64,000 bases of DNA from Streptomyces sp. G-G2 (lineage in GTDB: Bacteria > Actinomycetota > Actinomycetes > Streptomycetales > Streptomycetaceae), in assembly GCF_030063135.1 (NCBI RefSeq), contig NZ_JASISO010000010.1:25876-89875 (forward strand), read 5' to 3'. Of this stretch, positions 8,252 to 16,938 are shown one piece after another; the first letter of the stretch is position 1; the number at the start of each line of letters is the position of its first letter. The position numbers were made by a program, and so were the translations under genes. The notes under the pieces were generated by a model, which saw nothing but the letters and a program-made list of their open reading frames with translations, was not told where the DNA came from and searched no databases.

Positions 8252-9192
8252 GCGGCGGGCTCGGCGGCGCCGGCGGTGGCCGTGACCACGGGAGCGGCGG
8301 GAGCGGCGGGAGCCGCAAGAGCCGCAAGAGCCGCAGGAGCCGCGGGAGCGGGCACGGCGGCGCCGGCGGGCTGCCAGCCCGGGCCGCCGAAGACCCGCCC
8401 GGCCCGCTCGCGCCAGCTGGTGGCGGCCCGTACGTCCCGGGCGATGGCGGCGTACTCGTGGGTGGCCACGCGCAGCGGGTTGTAGGTCTCGATGTTCTTG
8501 GTGAGGCCGAACTCGGGCCGCTCGGTCTCCCCCACCCAGGAACCGAACATCCGGTCCCAGACGATCAGGATCCCGGCGAAGTTGCGGTCCAGGTAGCCGC
8601 CCTGCGAGGCGTGGTGGACCCGGTGGTGGGAGGGGGTGTTGAAGACGTACTCGACGGCGCGGGGCAGCTTGCCGATGCGCTCGGTGTGGATCCAGAACTG
8701 GTAGACGAGGTTGACCGAGTAGCAGAAGGCCACGGCGGCGGGGTGGACGCCCAGCGCGATCATCGGCAGGTAGAACGGCCAGGAGGTGGCGCTCGTCCAG
8801 GGCTGGCGCAGGGCGGTGGTGAGGTTGAACTTGCGGCTGCTGTGGTGCACCACGTGGCAGGCCCACAGGACACGGATGACGTGGTGCCCGCGGTGCTGCC
8901 AGTAGTAGAGGAAGTCCTGGGCGAGCAGCATCAGCGGAACCGTCCACCACAGCACGGGCACGCGCAGCGGGGTGAGTTCGTAGACCGCCGTGTAGATCGC
9001 GACGGTCGGGATCTTCCACAGCAGGTCGAAGACGAGGCTGCCCAGGCCCATGCCCACGCTGGTCACGGCGTCCTTGGCCGCGTACCCGGCGGCGTCCTCG
9101 TCGGGATGGAGCCGGTAGCTCACCAGCTCGATGACCGTGAGCAGCACGAAGGCAGGTATGGACCACAGCACGACATTGGGCAGGTTCGGCAT
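8248..9192 (-). CDS. Sterol desaturase/fatty acid hydroxylase family protein
   Basis: A 314-residue membrane di-iron oxygenase. The histidine boxes are clear: HRGHH at 100-104, HVVHH at 113-117 and HHRVHH at 189-194, on a scaffold of hydrophobic segments. Family members hydroxylate or desaturate sterols, fatty acids or carotenoids, or cleave ether lipids; alkylglycerol monooxygenase belongs here. Coupling to a lysoplasmalogenase-like gene makes an ether-lipid or membrane-lipid role attractive, but this is inference. The last ~45 residues are an Ala/Pro low-complexity tail encoded by short DNA repeats near 8280-8355 and are probably dispensable. Confidence 0.9.
   Translation of the reverse strand: MPNLPNVVLWSIPAFVLLTVIELVSYRLHPDEDAAGYAAKDAVTSVGMGLGSLVFDLLWKIPTVAIYTAVYELTPLRVPVLWWTVPLMLLAQDFLYYWQHRGHHVIRVLWACHVVHHSSRKFNLTTALRQPWTSATSWPFYLPMIALGVHPAAVAFCYSVNLVYQFWIHTERIGKLPRAVEYVFNTPSHHRVHHASQGGYLDRNFAGILIVWDRMFGSWVGETERPEFGLTKNIETYNPLRVATHEYAAIARDVRAATSWRERAGRVFGGPGWQPAGAAVPAPAAPAALAALAAPAAPAAPVVTATAGAAEPAA
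8278..8355. repeat. Short tandem repeats encoding an Ala-rich tail
   Basis: Reiterated 9-bp units (GAGCCGCAA and GAGCGGCGG variants) at the 3' end of the sterol-desaturase gene encode runs of AAP/AL. The array is likely prone to slippage and variable between strains. Confidence 0.6.
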
Positions 9193-9236
9193 GTCCGCAC
9201 CATAGAGGCGCGTTCCACCGGCCCGCTAGATGTTGT

Positions 9237-9248
9237 TACCGATCGGTA
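9237..9248. promoter_or_regulatory. 12-bp perfect palindrome in a divergent promoter region
   Basis: TACCGATCGGTA lies between the divergent sterol-desaturase and NACHT genes, flanked by two direct GTTACC copies (9235 and about 9257). It could be an operator, but no adjacent regulator gene exists. Confidence 0.35.
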
Positions 9249-9305
9249 TTCAACGGTGTTACCCGCGGTACCGGAGATACTGTCCGACCGGGGCGGGGAG
9301 GCCAT

Positions 9306-12300
9306 GTGAGCGGTTTAGAGACGGTTCTCTTGAAAGTGGCGGGCACGGCGCTGGGCGCGCTCGTCAAAACGCTGCTGGCGCAGGCTCCGGGGGCGGGCAC
9401 CACGGCCGATCCGGCCCGCCCGGCCCCGCGCTGGCGCCGCCCGGCGGAACTCGGCGAGGCGGAACTGGCCCGCCTCACCACCACCCTCGCCGGTCGCCTG
9501 CACACCCCCGGCTCCCGGCTCCCCGAGCACGAACGGCTGGCCGCGCTGGACGCCGTACAGGACGCCTTCGCCGGGCTCGGCGCACTGGACCCGGACGCCC
9601 TGTTCGCGCTGGACCTCGACCCGGACCGGCTCGCCGCGGCGCTGCCCGGCCCGCCGCCGGGCCTGGGCGACGCGGCGCGGGCACTCTACGGGGAGCTGCT
9701 GGAACTGTGCTGCCGGCACGCCGTCGAGTACGTCACCACCCTGCCGGGCTTCGGCGCCCGCGCGGACCTGGAGGTGATCCGGCGCACCGGGGACCTGGGC
9801 CGCGAGCTGGACGCCGTACGGCCGGGCTGGGTCCCGCGCCCGGATCGGCGGCGGCGGACTTCGAGGAGCGGTACGCGGCCTACATCGCGGTGGCCCACGG
9901 GCGCCTGGAGCTGTACGGGCTGACCTTCAGCCAGGCCCGCCAGGATTGGCCGCTGGACCTGGCCTACATCAGCCTCTCGGTCAGCGGCGACCAGCCGTAC
10001 GAGGAGCTGGGGCGGCAGGCGGTGACCACCGTCGAGACGGCGCTGAGCACCTCCGGACGCGTCCTGCTGCGCGGGCCCGCCGGATCGGGCAAGAGCACCC
10101 TCGTCCAGTGGCTGGCGCTGAACGCGGCCCGCCGCAGCTTCGGCCCGGAACTGCGCGAGCTCAACGCCTACGTACCCTTCGTCCTGCGGCTGCGCTCCTT
10201 CACCTCGCGCGACGCGCTGCCGATGCCGGAGGACTTCCTGCGCGCCTGCGGGATACCGCTCCACGGGGAGGCGCCGCCCGGCTGGGTCAGTTCGGTGCTG
10301 CGCGCCGGACGGGCCCTGATCCTGATCGACGGGGTCGACGAGGTACCGCAGCGGCTGCGCAACCGGACCGAGGCGTGGATCTGGTCGCTGGTCGACGCCT
10401 ATCCCGAGGCCCGGTACATCGTCACCACCAGGCCCTCCGCGGTGCGCGACGACTGGCTCTCGGGCCACGCCTTCGCCCCCATGTCCCTGCTGCCGATGGA
10501 ACGCAAGGACGTCCAGGCGTTCCTGACGCACTGGCACGACGCGGCGCGCGCGGAATGCGGATCCGCCGAGGGCCGGGCCGAACTGGACCGCTACGAGACC
10601 TCGCTGGGCCAGGCGGTGCGGCTGCGCCGGGACCTCGGCAGGCTCGCCACCAACCCCCTGATGTGCGCGCTGCTGTGCGCGCTGAACCGGGACCGGCACA
10701 TGCACCTGCCGCGCGCCCGCAAGGAGTTGTACGACGCCGCCCTCGACATGCTGCTCGTCCGCCGGGACAGCGAACGGGAGATCATCAGCGTCGAGGGGGT
10801 CTACCTCACCCGGGACGAGCAGACCCTGCTGCTCCAGCGGCTCGCCTACTGGCTGATCCGCAACGGCCAGGTCGAGGCGGACTGCGACGAGGCCGTGGAG
10901 ATGGTCGACGAGTGGCTGGACGCCATGCCGCAGGCCCGGGCCCAGGGCACTGCCCGGCAGGTCTTCCGGCACCTGCTGATCCGCAGCGGCCTGCTGCGCG
11001 AGCCGGTCCCGGGCTCGGTGCACTTCGTCCACCGCACCTTCCGCGACTACCTGGGCGCCAAGGCGGCCGTCGAGGCGCGGGACTTCGGCGTCCTGGTCCG
11101 CAACGCCCACGAGGACGACTGGTACGACGTCATCCGGATGGCGGTCGGTCACGCCCGGCCCGACGAACGGGCCCGGCTGCTGCGCCAGTTGCTGCGCCGG
11201 GCCGACCGCGCCAAACGGGACAGCAGCCGGCTGGTGCTGCTCGCGGCCGCCTGCCTGGAGCACGCCCCGGAACTGGACCCGGAGGTGTGGCGGGAGGTGG
11301 AGACCCGCACCGCCCACCTGCTGCCGCCGCATTCGGTGCGCCAGGCCGAGGAACTGGCCAAGGCGGGCGAGCTGGTCCTGGAGCTGCTGCCGGAGCCCGC
11401 GGACCTCACCGAGGCCGAGGCGGCCGCGACGATCCGCACGGCGGCCCTGGTCGGCGGGGACCGGGCGCTCCAGGTGATCGCCGGCTTCCGGCGGGACGAC
11501 CGCTATGAGGTGAGCCACGAGATCTGCGGCTCGTGGGGCCTCTTCCCCACCGAGGACTTCGCGGACGCGGTGCTCGCCGACGCCCCGGTCCGCAGCGCGC
11601 ACCTGCACGTCAGCACCCCCGAGCAGCTGGCCGCCTTCGAACGGCTCCCGCACATCCGGCGGCTCCACCTCACCTGGGACAAGGAGGTGCCGCCGGCCGT
11701 CACCGCACGCCGTGACCTGGAATGGCTGGTCCTGCACCGCAGTCCCGGGCTGACCGGCCTCTCGGAGCTGACGGACCTCCCCGCGCTGCGCCACCTCGGG
11801 GTCTACGACTGCCCGAACCTCACCGGCATCGAGGCGGTCGGCGACATACCGGCGGACAGCCTCGCCTTCGGCTACCTTCGGGACGGCCTCTCGCTCGCCC
11901 CGCTGGCCGAGGTCACCGGGCTGCGCTCGCTCGTCATCGGGTACGAGCCCCGGGAGCGCCGGATCGGGGACGTCCCGGCCGCCGGGACCCTGACCTCGCT
12001 GTCGCTGTGGCAGGGCGCCCGCGGGCTGACCCTGGACGGGATCGACCGCTGGCCGGGGGTGGAGAGCCTGACGATCGCCGGGCCCTGGCAGTACGGGCAG
12101 CTGGTCGCCCGGCTGCCGCTGGGCGGGCTGCGGAGCCTGGAGATCCGGCACACCGCGCCGGTGTCGGTCGCCGCCCTCACCCCGTACCGCTGGCTGACCG
12201 GGCTGCACCTGCGCCGCTGCGGGATCGAGGGCACGCTGGAGGCGGTCGCCGAGTTCCCGGCGCTGCGGCGGCTGACGCTGACCGAGTGCTCCGGCCCGGT

Positions 12301-12415
12301 CGACCTGTCCCCGCTCGCGGCCCTGGACGGGCTGACCGTGGAGCTGGACCGGCGCACCACCTTCACCGGGGCGGAGCGGATCCCGCCCGAGCGGCTCACG
12401 TACGTCGGGAACTGA
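9306..12415 (+). pseudogene. NACHT NTPase with leucine-rich repeats (NLR-like), frameshifted
   Basis: The N-terminal ~175 residues (GTG at 9306, GGGGAG 5 nt upstream) form a helical NACHT-N-terminal-type domain in one frame. From about 9826 the protein continues one base out of register to 12415. The second part has Walker A GPAGSGKST (10072-10098), Walker B LILIDGVDEVP (10315-10347), the winged-helix/helical region of a STAND NTPase, and at least six leucine-rich repeats (about 11580-12400). Restoring one base near 9824 gives a ~1,036-residue NLR-like protein. Bacterial NACHT proteins act in antiphage defence. The break could be a real 1-bp deletion or a sequencing error; internal starts could still make a truncated protein. 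Confidence 0.8.
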
Positions 12416-12540
12416 CCGCCCCGCCCGAGCGGCTCGGGTACGTCGGGAACTGACCGCCCCGGCCGGGCGGCTCGGGTACGTCGGGAACTGACCGCCCCGG
12501 CCGGGCGGCTCGGGTACGTCGGGAACTGACCGCCCCGGCC
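12389..12540. repeat. Four 38-bp tandem repeats at the 3' end of the NACHT gene
   Basis: Units start at 12389, 12427, 12465 and 12503. Unit 1 is the last codons and stop of the NACHT gene; units 2-4 are near-perfect copies outside the gene that each retain the YVGN-stop coding sequence. Each junction can fold as CCGCCC-(5 nt)-GGGCGG, so the array may also terminate transcription. A related G/C-rich repeat continues to about 12600. Nothing else is seen before the next gene at 12613. Confidence 0.85.
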
Positions 12541-12612
12541 GGGCCGCACGGGTGGGGCGTACCCGGGCGGCTCGGGTGGGGCGCACCCGGGCCGCCCGGC
12601 GGGGAGGCGCCG

Positions 12613-13845
12613 CTACCAGACGCGGACGGAGGCGCCGCGGGCGAAGGCCGGGCTGGTGGCCTGCGGCGGGATCTCCGTCAGGGGCTCGGCGACCTCCGAG
12701 ACGAGCGGGCCGTGCTGGGCGGCCAGCTTGTCCAGGAAGGGCAGGTCGAACCCGTAGACCCGGGCCGCGTTGCCGCCGACCATGGCCGCGACCTCCTCCC
12801 GGGGCAGGCCCGCGTAGGCGATGCGCAGCCCTTCCCGGGAGTAGGGCGTGGTGCCCTCGTCATGGGGGTAGTCGCTGCCCCACATGATCTTGTCGAGGCC
12901 GATCCGGTCGCGCAGCGGCACCTCGTGGGGGCGCATGAAGCTCGCGCCCACGAAGCAGTTGTCCCGCCAGACCTCGCTGGGGCCCTTGCCCATCGACTCC
13001 GCGAGGCCAGCGCCGAACTTGGACTCGGCGGTGGTGGCCCGGGCGGCCGCGTTCACCAGACGGGCGTGGTAGTAGTCCAGCATGTCCAGGACGCCCGGGA
13101 TCCAGCCGGAGCCCTGCTCCGTGAGGACCAGTGTGAGGTCCGGGTGACGGCGGAAGGCACCGCCGAAGACGAGGTGCCACAGGGCGCGGTGGGAGAACCA
13201 GGTGGTCTCCACCATGAAGACGGCCCGGGCCGCCGGTTCGTCGCCCAGCGGCGGTGAGGCCGAGCCGCCGTGGTGGTTGACCGGCACGTCCAGTTCCGCG
13301 CAGACCGCCCACAAGGGGTCGTACACCTGTGAGTACAGCTCCGGGACACCGCTGCCCGGCGGGGCGCCCGGCAGCAGGATCCCGCCCGTGAGCCCGGCCT
13401 CCTTGGTGCGCCGGATCTCCCGGACCGCCTCCTCGACGTCGTTCAGCAGGATCTGCCCCACTCCGGCCCGGCGCCCGGGGGCGTCCGCGCAGAAGTCGGC
13501 GAGCCAGCGGTTGTGCGCCCGCAGCCCGGCCCAGCGGAGCTGGAACTCGGCGGCGGTCGGGGGCGGCGCCATCAGGGCGGTGCTGGGGAAGAAGGGCGGG
13601 ATGGTGTTCGGGAAGAGGACTTCCGCGACGATCCCGTCCGCCTCCAGGTCGCTCAGGCGCCGCCGGGAGTTCCAGTTCCGGTCGGCGGTGTCGGCCAGGA
13701 GGTCCTCGTACGGATTGACGTAGGCGGCGGCCCAGGCGTCGAACTCCTCGTGGTGGCGCTCCTCCAGGTACGGCTTGTAGTCCAGCAGGTCGGCGCCCGC
13801 GTGGCAGTCCGCCGAGATGACCGTGTAGCGGTCGTCGGACGTCAC
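12613..13845 (-). CDS. Amidohydrolase-2 family protein (first paralogue)
   Basis: A 410-residue metal-dependent hydrolase of the amidohydrolase-2 family, related to decarboxylases such as ACMSD. The metal motif SADCHAG is at residues 11-17 (D13, H15). A metal or catalytic Asp lies in MWGSDYPHDEG near residue 325, and a His in VNHHGG mid-chain. The GTG start at 13845 overlaps the stop of the upstream paralogue by 4 nt. It is last in a four-gene operon with a decarboxylase-like protein and an SDR. The substrate is unknown; hydrolysis or non-oxidative decarboxylation of an aromatic or cyclic acid would fit. Confidence 0.88.
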   Translation of the reverse strand: MTSDDRYTVISADCHAGADLLDYKPYLEERHHEEFDAWAAAYVNPYEDLLADTADRNWNSRRRLSDLEADGIVAEVLFPNTIPPFFPSTALMAPPPTAAEFQLRWAGLRAHNRWLADFCADAPGRRAGVGQILLNDVEEAVREIRRTKEAGLTGGILLPGAPPGSGVPELYSQVYDPLWAVCAELDVPVNHHGGSASPPLGDEPAARAVFMVETTWFSHRALWHLVFGGAFRRHPDLTLVLTEQGSGWIPGVLDMLDYYHARLVNAAARATTAESKFGAGLAESMGKGPSEVWRDNCFVGASFMRPHEVPLRDRIGLDKIMWGSDYPHDEGTTPYSREGLRIAYAGLPREEVAAMVGGNAARVYGFDLPFLDKLAAQHGPLVSEVAEPLTEIPPQATSPAFARGASVRVW

Positions 13846-15134
13846 TGGTCCACCCCCAGCACCGGGAAGTCGCTCCCGGTCAGCCAGTGGCGGCCGGTCT
13901 CGCGGGAGCGGGACCAGGAAGCCGCCACGGCCGCCTGGTCGGCGCCCTGGCCCAGTTCGGCCGGGGTCGGGCCGATCCGGCGCGCCAGGGGGCCGAGCGC
14001 GGCGGTGTCGAAGCCGAAGACCTCGGCGGCGGCCAGGCCCAGCATCCGGCGGGTCTCCTCGACCGGGATGTCGTGGAAGGTGTTCTTCAGCCAGGTGCGC
14101 GTGTTCGGCCAGGTGCCCTCGGGGTGCGGGAAGTCCGAGCCCCACAGGATGTTGTCCACGCCGATCTCGTAGCGCTGCGCCAGTTCACGGCGCTTGGTGT
14201 TGGTCGCGCACACGAAGACCTGCCGGTCCAGGTACTCGCTCGGCGGGCGCTTCAGCTCGGCGAACGGCGAGAGCTTCTTGCCGCCGTGCGCGCCGAGGTA
14301 GAGCCGGTCCATGAACCACAGCTGGTTCGGCAGCCACCAGCAGCCGGACTCGGCCACCCCGAACTTCAGGCCGGGGTGGCGCTCGAAGACCCCCGACCAG
14401 AGCAGGAACCACAGGGGGCGGGCGGGCCACCAGGTGACCTCGGAGACGTAGATGCCGAGGTGGTCGCCGTACTCGTGGCGCGGCGCGGCCCCCGAGTGGG
14501 TGACGATCGGCATCGCGGTCTCGGCCGCCGCCGCCCACACGGGGTCGTAACGGCGGTCGTGGTAGGGCGCCTTGTCCACCCACATGGACGGGATCATCAG
14601 GGCCCCGAGTCCGGACTCCTTGGCCCGGTGGATCTCGGCGACGACCCGGTCGGGCTCGCCCGTGATGGGCAGCAGGGCCACCCCGCAGTGCCGCTCTGGG
14701 TTCTGGGAGACGAACTCGGCGAGCCAGCGGTTGTGCGCCTGCGCGCCCGCCATGCCCAGCTCGGGATCCTGGTCGCCGGAGAGCCCGAGGCCCACGCCGA
14801 AGGGCGCGGCGGTCTGGCTGTCGACCGCGTCGGCGTCGGGGAAGACCACCTCGGCGGCCACGCCGTCGCCGTCGAGTTCCTTGAGCCGCTGCGCGGGGTC
14901 CCAGCCGCCGCGCAGCCCTTCCTCGTTGTCGTGGAACCACTTCTCCGCGAAGGCCTCGTTGCGGATGCCCAGGCGGGTGGCCTCCTCGCGGCGGGCGTCG
15001 CGCTGGCCGAGGAACGCGTCGAACTGGGGGTGGAAGCGGCGGTCCAGATAGGGGCGGTACCGCTCGGTGGGCAGGCCCGCGTGGCAGTCGGAGGAGATGA
15101 TCAGATACGGGTCTTCGTACGGTATGTCACTCAC
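13842..15134 (-). CDS. Amidohydrolase-2 family protein (second paralogue)
   Basis: A 430-residue homologue of the preceding protein, sharing the N-terminal motif ISSDCHAG (D16, H18), AHNRWLAEF, a mid-chain VTHSG and LWGSDFPHPEGT near residue 334. The start is a GTG only 11 nt from the SDR stop. The two amidohydrolases are clearly duplicates but have diverged, so they may act on successive intermediates or form a heteromer. The W-rich segments (TWWPARPLW, GCWWLPNQLW) probably line a hydrophobic substrate pocket. Function is inferred only at family level. Confidence 0.88.
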   Translation of the reverse strand: MSDIPYEDPYLIISSDCHAGLPTERYRPYLDRRFHPQFDAFLGQRDARREEATRLGIRNEAFAEKWFHDNEEGLRGGWDPAQRLKELDGDGVAAEVVFPDADAVDSQTAAPFGVGLGLSGDQDPELGMAGAQAHNRWLAEFVSQNPERHCGVALLPITGEPDRVVAEIHRAKESGLGALMIPSMWVDKAPYHDRRYDPVWAAAAETAMPIVTHSGAAPRHEYGDHLGIYVSEVTWWPARPLWFLLWSGVFERHPGLKFGVAESGCWWLPNQLWFMDRLYLGAHGGKKLSPFAELKRPPSEYLDRQVFVCATNTKRRELAQRYEIGVDNILWGSDFPHPEGTWPNTRTWLKNTFHDIPVEETRRMLGLAAAEVFGFDTAALGPLARRIGPTPAELGQGADQAAVAASWSRSRETGRHWLTGSDFPVLGVDQ

Positions 15135-15145
15135 TGCACGGCTCC

Positions 15146-16030
15146 TCAGTCGAGGATGAAGCTCTCCAGGTAACCGGGGTTGGCGCGGTCGAGCATGGAC
15201 TGCGACCGGGCGCGGATCTGCCGGTCGCTGTGCTCGCTGGCCGGGAGCATCCAGAAGCGGTCGGCGCGGATGCCATCGACCACGTGCTCGGCGACGTCCT
15301 CGACCGGGGTGAAGTTCACGTCGTGCCCGGCCTGCCTCATCGCCGTCTCGTACTGGTCGAGGCTGCGGTACGGCGCCTTGCGCGGGCGTTCCTTGGCGTA
15401 CCGGTCGGGCCGGTTGCGGTGGGACTCCCACAGTCCGGTGCGCAGCATGTGCGGGCCGGGGAAGAGGACGGAGGCGCCGACGTCCACGCCCTCGGCCTTG
15501 AGGTGGGCGTACAGCGACTCGGTCATGGTGACCACGGCCGCCTTGGTGACGGCGTACACGGAGGCGGTGGGCAGCGGGGCGATGCCGCCGTCGCCGGAGG
15601 AGGTGTTGACGACGTGGCCGGGGGCGCCGCCCGCGATCATGCGCGGGACGAAGGCCTGGATGCCGTGGAAGACGCCCCAGACGTTGACGGAGAAGGCCCA
15701 TTTCCAGTCATTGGGCTCGTGCTCCCACATCCGCCCCTCGGCGCCGGAGCCGACGCCCGCGTTGTTGCACAGCACGTGGACCGCGCCGAAGGTGTCGTAG
15801 GCGGCGTCGGCGAGGGAGAGCACGGAGTCGCGGTCGCTGACGTCGACGGCCCGGGCGAGCACCTCGGCTCCGTCGGCGGCGAGTTCGTCGGCGGCCTTGC
15901 GCAGGGCCCCCTCCTCGACGTCGGCGAGGACCACCTTCAGGCCCTCGGCGGCGAAGCGGCGGGCCATGGCGAGGCCGATGCCGCTCGCGGCCCCGGTGAC
16001 GACGGCCACCTGGCGGGCTTCGAGGCGCAT
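15146..16030 (-). CDS. SDR family NAD(P)-dependent oxidoreductase
   Basis: A 294-residue classical short-chain dehydrogenase. The cofactor motif TGAASGIG is at residues 12-19, NNAG at 89-92, the catalytic Ser at S144/S145 and YxxxK at Y159-K163. It likely interconverts a hydroxyl and a keto group on the substrate of this operon. Its ATG shares one base with the stop of the upstream decarboxylase-like gene (TGATG). The C-terminal extension (about residues 245-294) with a Trp-rich end is longer than in minimal SDRs. Confidence 0.92.
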   Translation of the reverse strand: MRLEARQVAVVTGAASGIGLAMARRFAAEGLKVVLADVEEGALRKAADELAADGAEVLARAVDVSDRDSVLSLADAAYDTFGAVHVLCNNAGVGSGAEGRMWEHEPNDWKWAFSVNVWGVFHGIQAFVPRMIAGGAPGHVVNTSSGDGGIAPLPTASVYAVTKAAVVTMTESLYAHLKAEGVDVGASVLFPGPHMLRTGLWESHRNRPDRYAKERPRKAPYRSLDQYETAMRQAGHDVNFTPVEDVAEHVVDGIRADRFWMLPASEHSDRQIRARSQSMLDRANPGYLESFILD

Positions 16031-16827
16031 CAGACGCTCCCCTCGGGCGGCCCGTCGAGGATCTGCATCGGGTCGTCGTAGCGCTGGTGGATGTACGGGA
16101 GGAGGGCTTGGGCGCTGACCCGCTCGACCACCCTGCCCTTCTGGTCGGTGGTCTTCTCGCCGATGGTGATCTCGACGATCCGGCGCACCGGCAGGTCCGC
16201 GACCGGGTCGAACATCGACTCCCTCAGGACGATGTCACCGGTGATGTGTTCCAGCTTGCGGACCTTCTCGTTGCGCGTGCAGTGCACGAGGACCGGGTCC
16301 GCGTCGAAGCCCTCGCCGTCCACGGCGGGCAGGAACTTGAAGTAGAAGTCGGTCTTGGTGGTGGGCTCGGGCACGGGCAGCTCCCGGTCCACCGCGCCGC
16401 GCACCTCGACGAAGGCGATCCCGTGCCGGGCGAGGGAGGCCTGGACGACGAGCCCGTCGCGCTGGACGGCCACCTCGCCCAGCTTCTTCGGCTCGCCGAA
16501 CACCTCGCGGCCGCCGATCAGGGCGCGCTCGTGGGTCATCGGCATGACGAGCGGGTACCAGCCCTCGACCCCGCCGTGCTGGGCGGCGACGGCCACCGAG
16601 CCCGCGCCGAGCGGATAGCCCGGCAGGTCGACCTTGCTGATGTTGGCCCGTACGAGCGGCCGGTCGGCGGGCTTGAGCGGCGGCGGGAGCACCGCGGCGA
16701 TCACGTCCGGATCGCTCTCCCAGACGGCCACCACACCGGTGGACCAGATGTCGGGGAGCTTGGAACTCTTCTCGCGCGAGGCCGAGATCTCGGCTTCGGT
16801 CCGCGCGCCGTACCGTACGCGTGCCAT
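16030..16827 (-). CDS. Acetoacetate decarboxylase-like family protein
   Basis: A 265-residue protein of the acetoacetate decarboxylase (ADC) superfamily. The diagnostic GREVFGEPKKLGE block places the lysine pair at 114/115, matching the Schiff-base and pKa-perturbing lysines of clostridial ADC. I use the ATG at 16827 (GGTGG 8 nt upstream); a GTG at 16839 is possible. It heads the operon with the SDR and two amidohydrolases. ADC-like proteins include true decarboxylases as well as aldolase-dehydratases, so the reaction is open. It is divergent from a TetR gene with a shared palindromic operator. Confidence 0.87.
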   Translation of the reverse strand: MARVRYGARTEAEISASREKSSKLPDIWSTGVVAVWESDPDVIAAVLPPPLKPADRPLVRANISKVDLPGYPLGAGSVAVAAQHGGVEGWYPLVMPMTHERALIGGREVFGEPKKLGEVAVQRDGLVVQASLARHGIAFVEVRGAVDRELPVPEPTTKTDFYFKFLPAVDGEGFDADPVLVHCTRNEKVRKLEHITGDIVLRESMFDPVADLPVRRIVEITIGEKTTDQKGRVVERVSAQALLPYIHQRYDDPMQILDGPPEGSV

Positions 16828-16853
16828 GGGAAGCACCACCCTTCGGTCGGTTC

Positions 16854-16868
16854 TGTAACACAGTTACA
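16854..16868. promoter_or_regulatory. Probable TetR operator
   Basis: A perfect inverted repeat TGTAAC-ACA-GTTACA in the 111-bp region between the ADC-like operon and the divergent tetR gene. Position, symmetry and 15-bp size are right for a local TetR dimer, and it would overlap promoters on both strands. Confidence 0.72.
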
Positions 16869-16938
16869 CTGCCGACGATGAAGGGTAAAGAGGGCTGCAC
16901 CGACCAGAACTGACGTACCAACAGATTCGGGGACCACG

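Noticed and set aside
9230-9825. Extension of the NACHT frame upstream to an ATG at 9230
   Set aside because: Residues there are Arg/Gly/Pro-rich noise, whereas the other frame from 9306 encodes a sensible helical domain with a good ribosome-binding site; a frameshift is the better explanation.
9810-9850. Programmed -1 frameshifting in the NACHT gene
   Set aside because: No X-XXY-YYZ slippery heptamer or obvious downstream pseudoknot; a simple deletion or read error is more likely.
12389-12540. CRISPR-like array
   Set aside because: The 38-bp units are contiguous with no spacers, and no cas genes are present.
13842-15701. N-terminal extension of the second amidohydrolase to 15701
   Set aside because: The extra ~190 codons overlap the SDR gene in another frame and lack homology-like sequence; a GTG at 15134 fits the paralogue.
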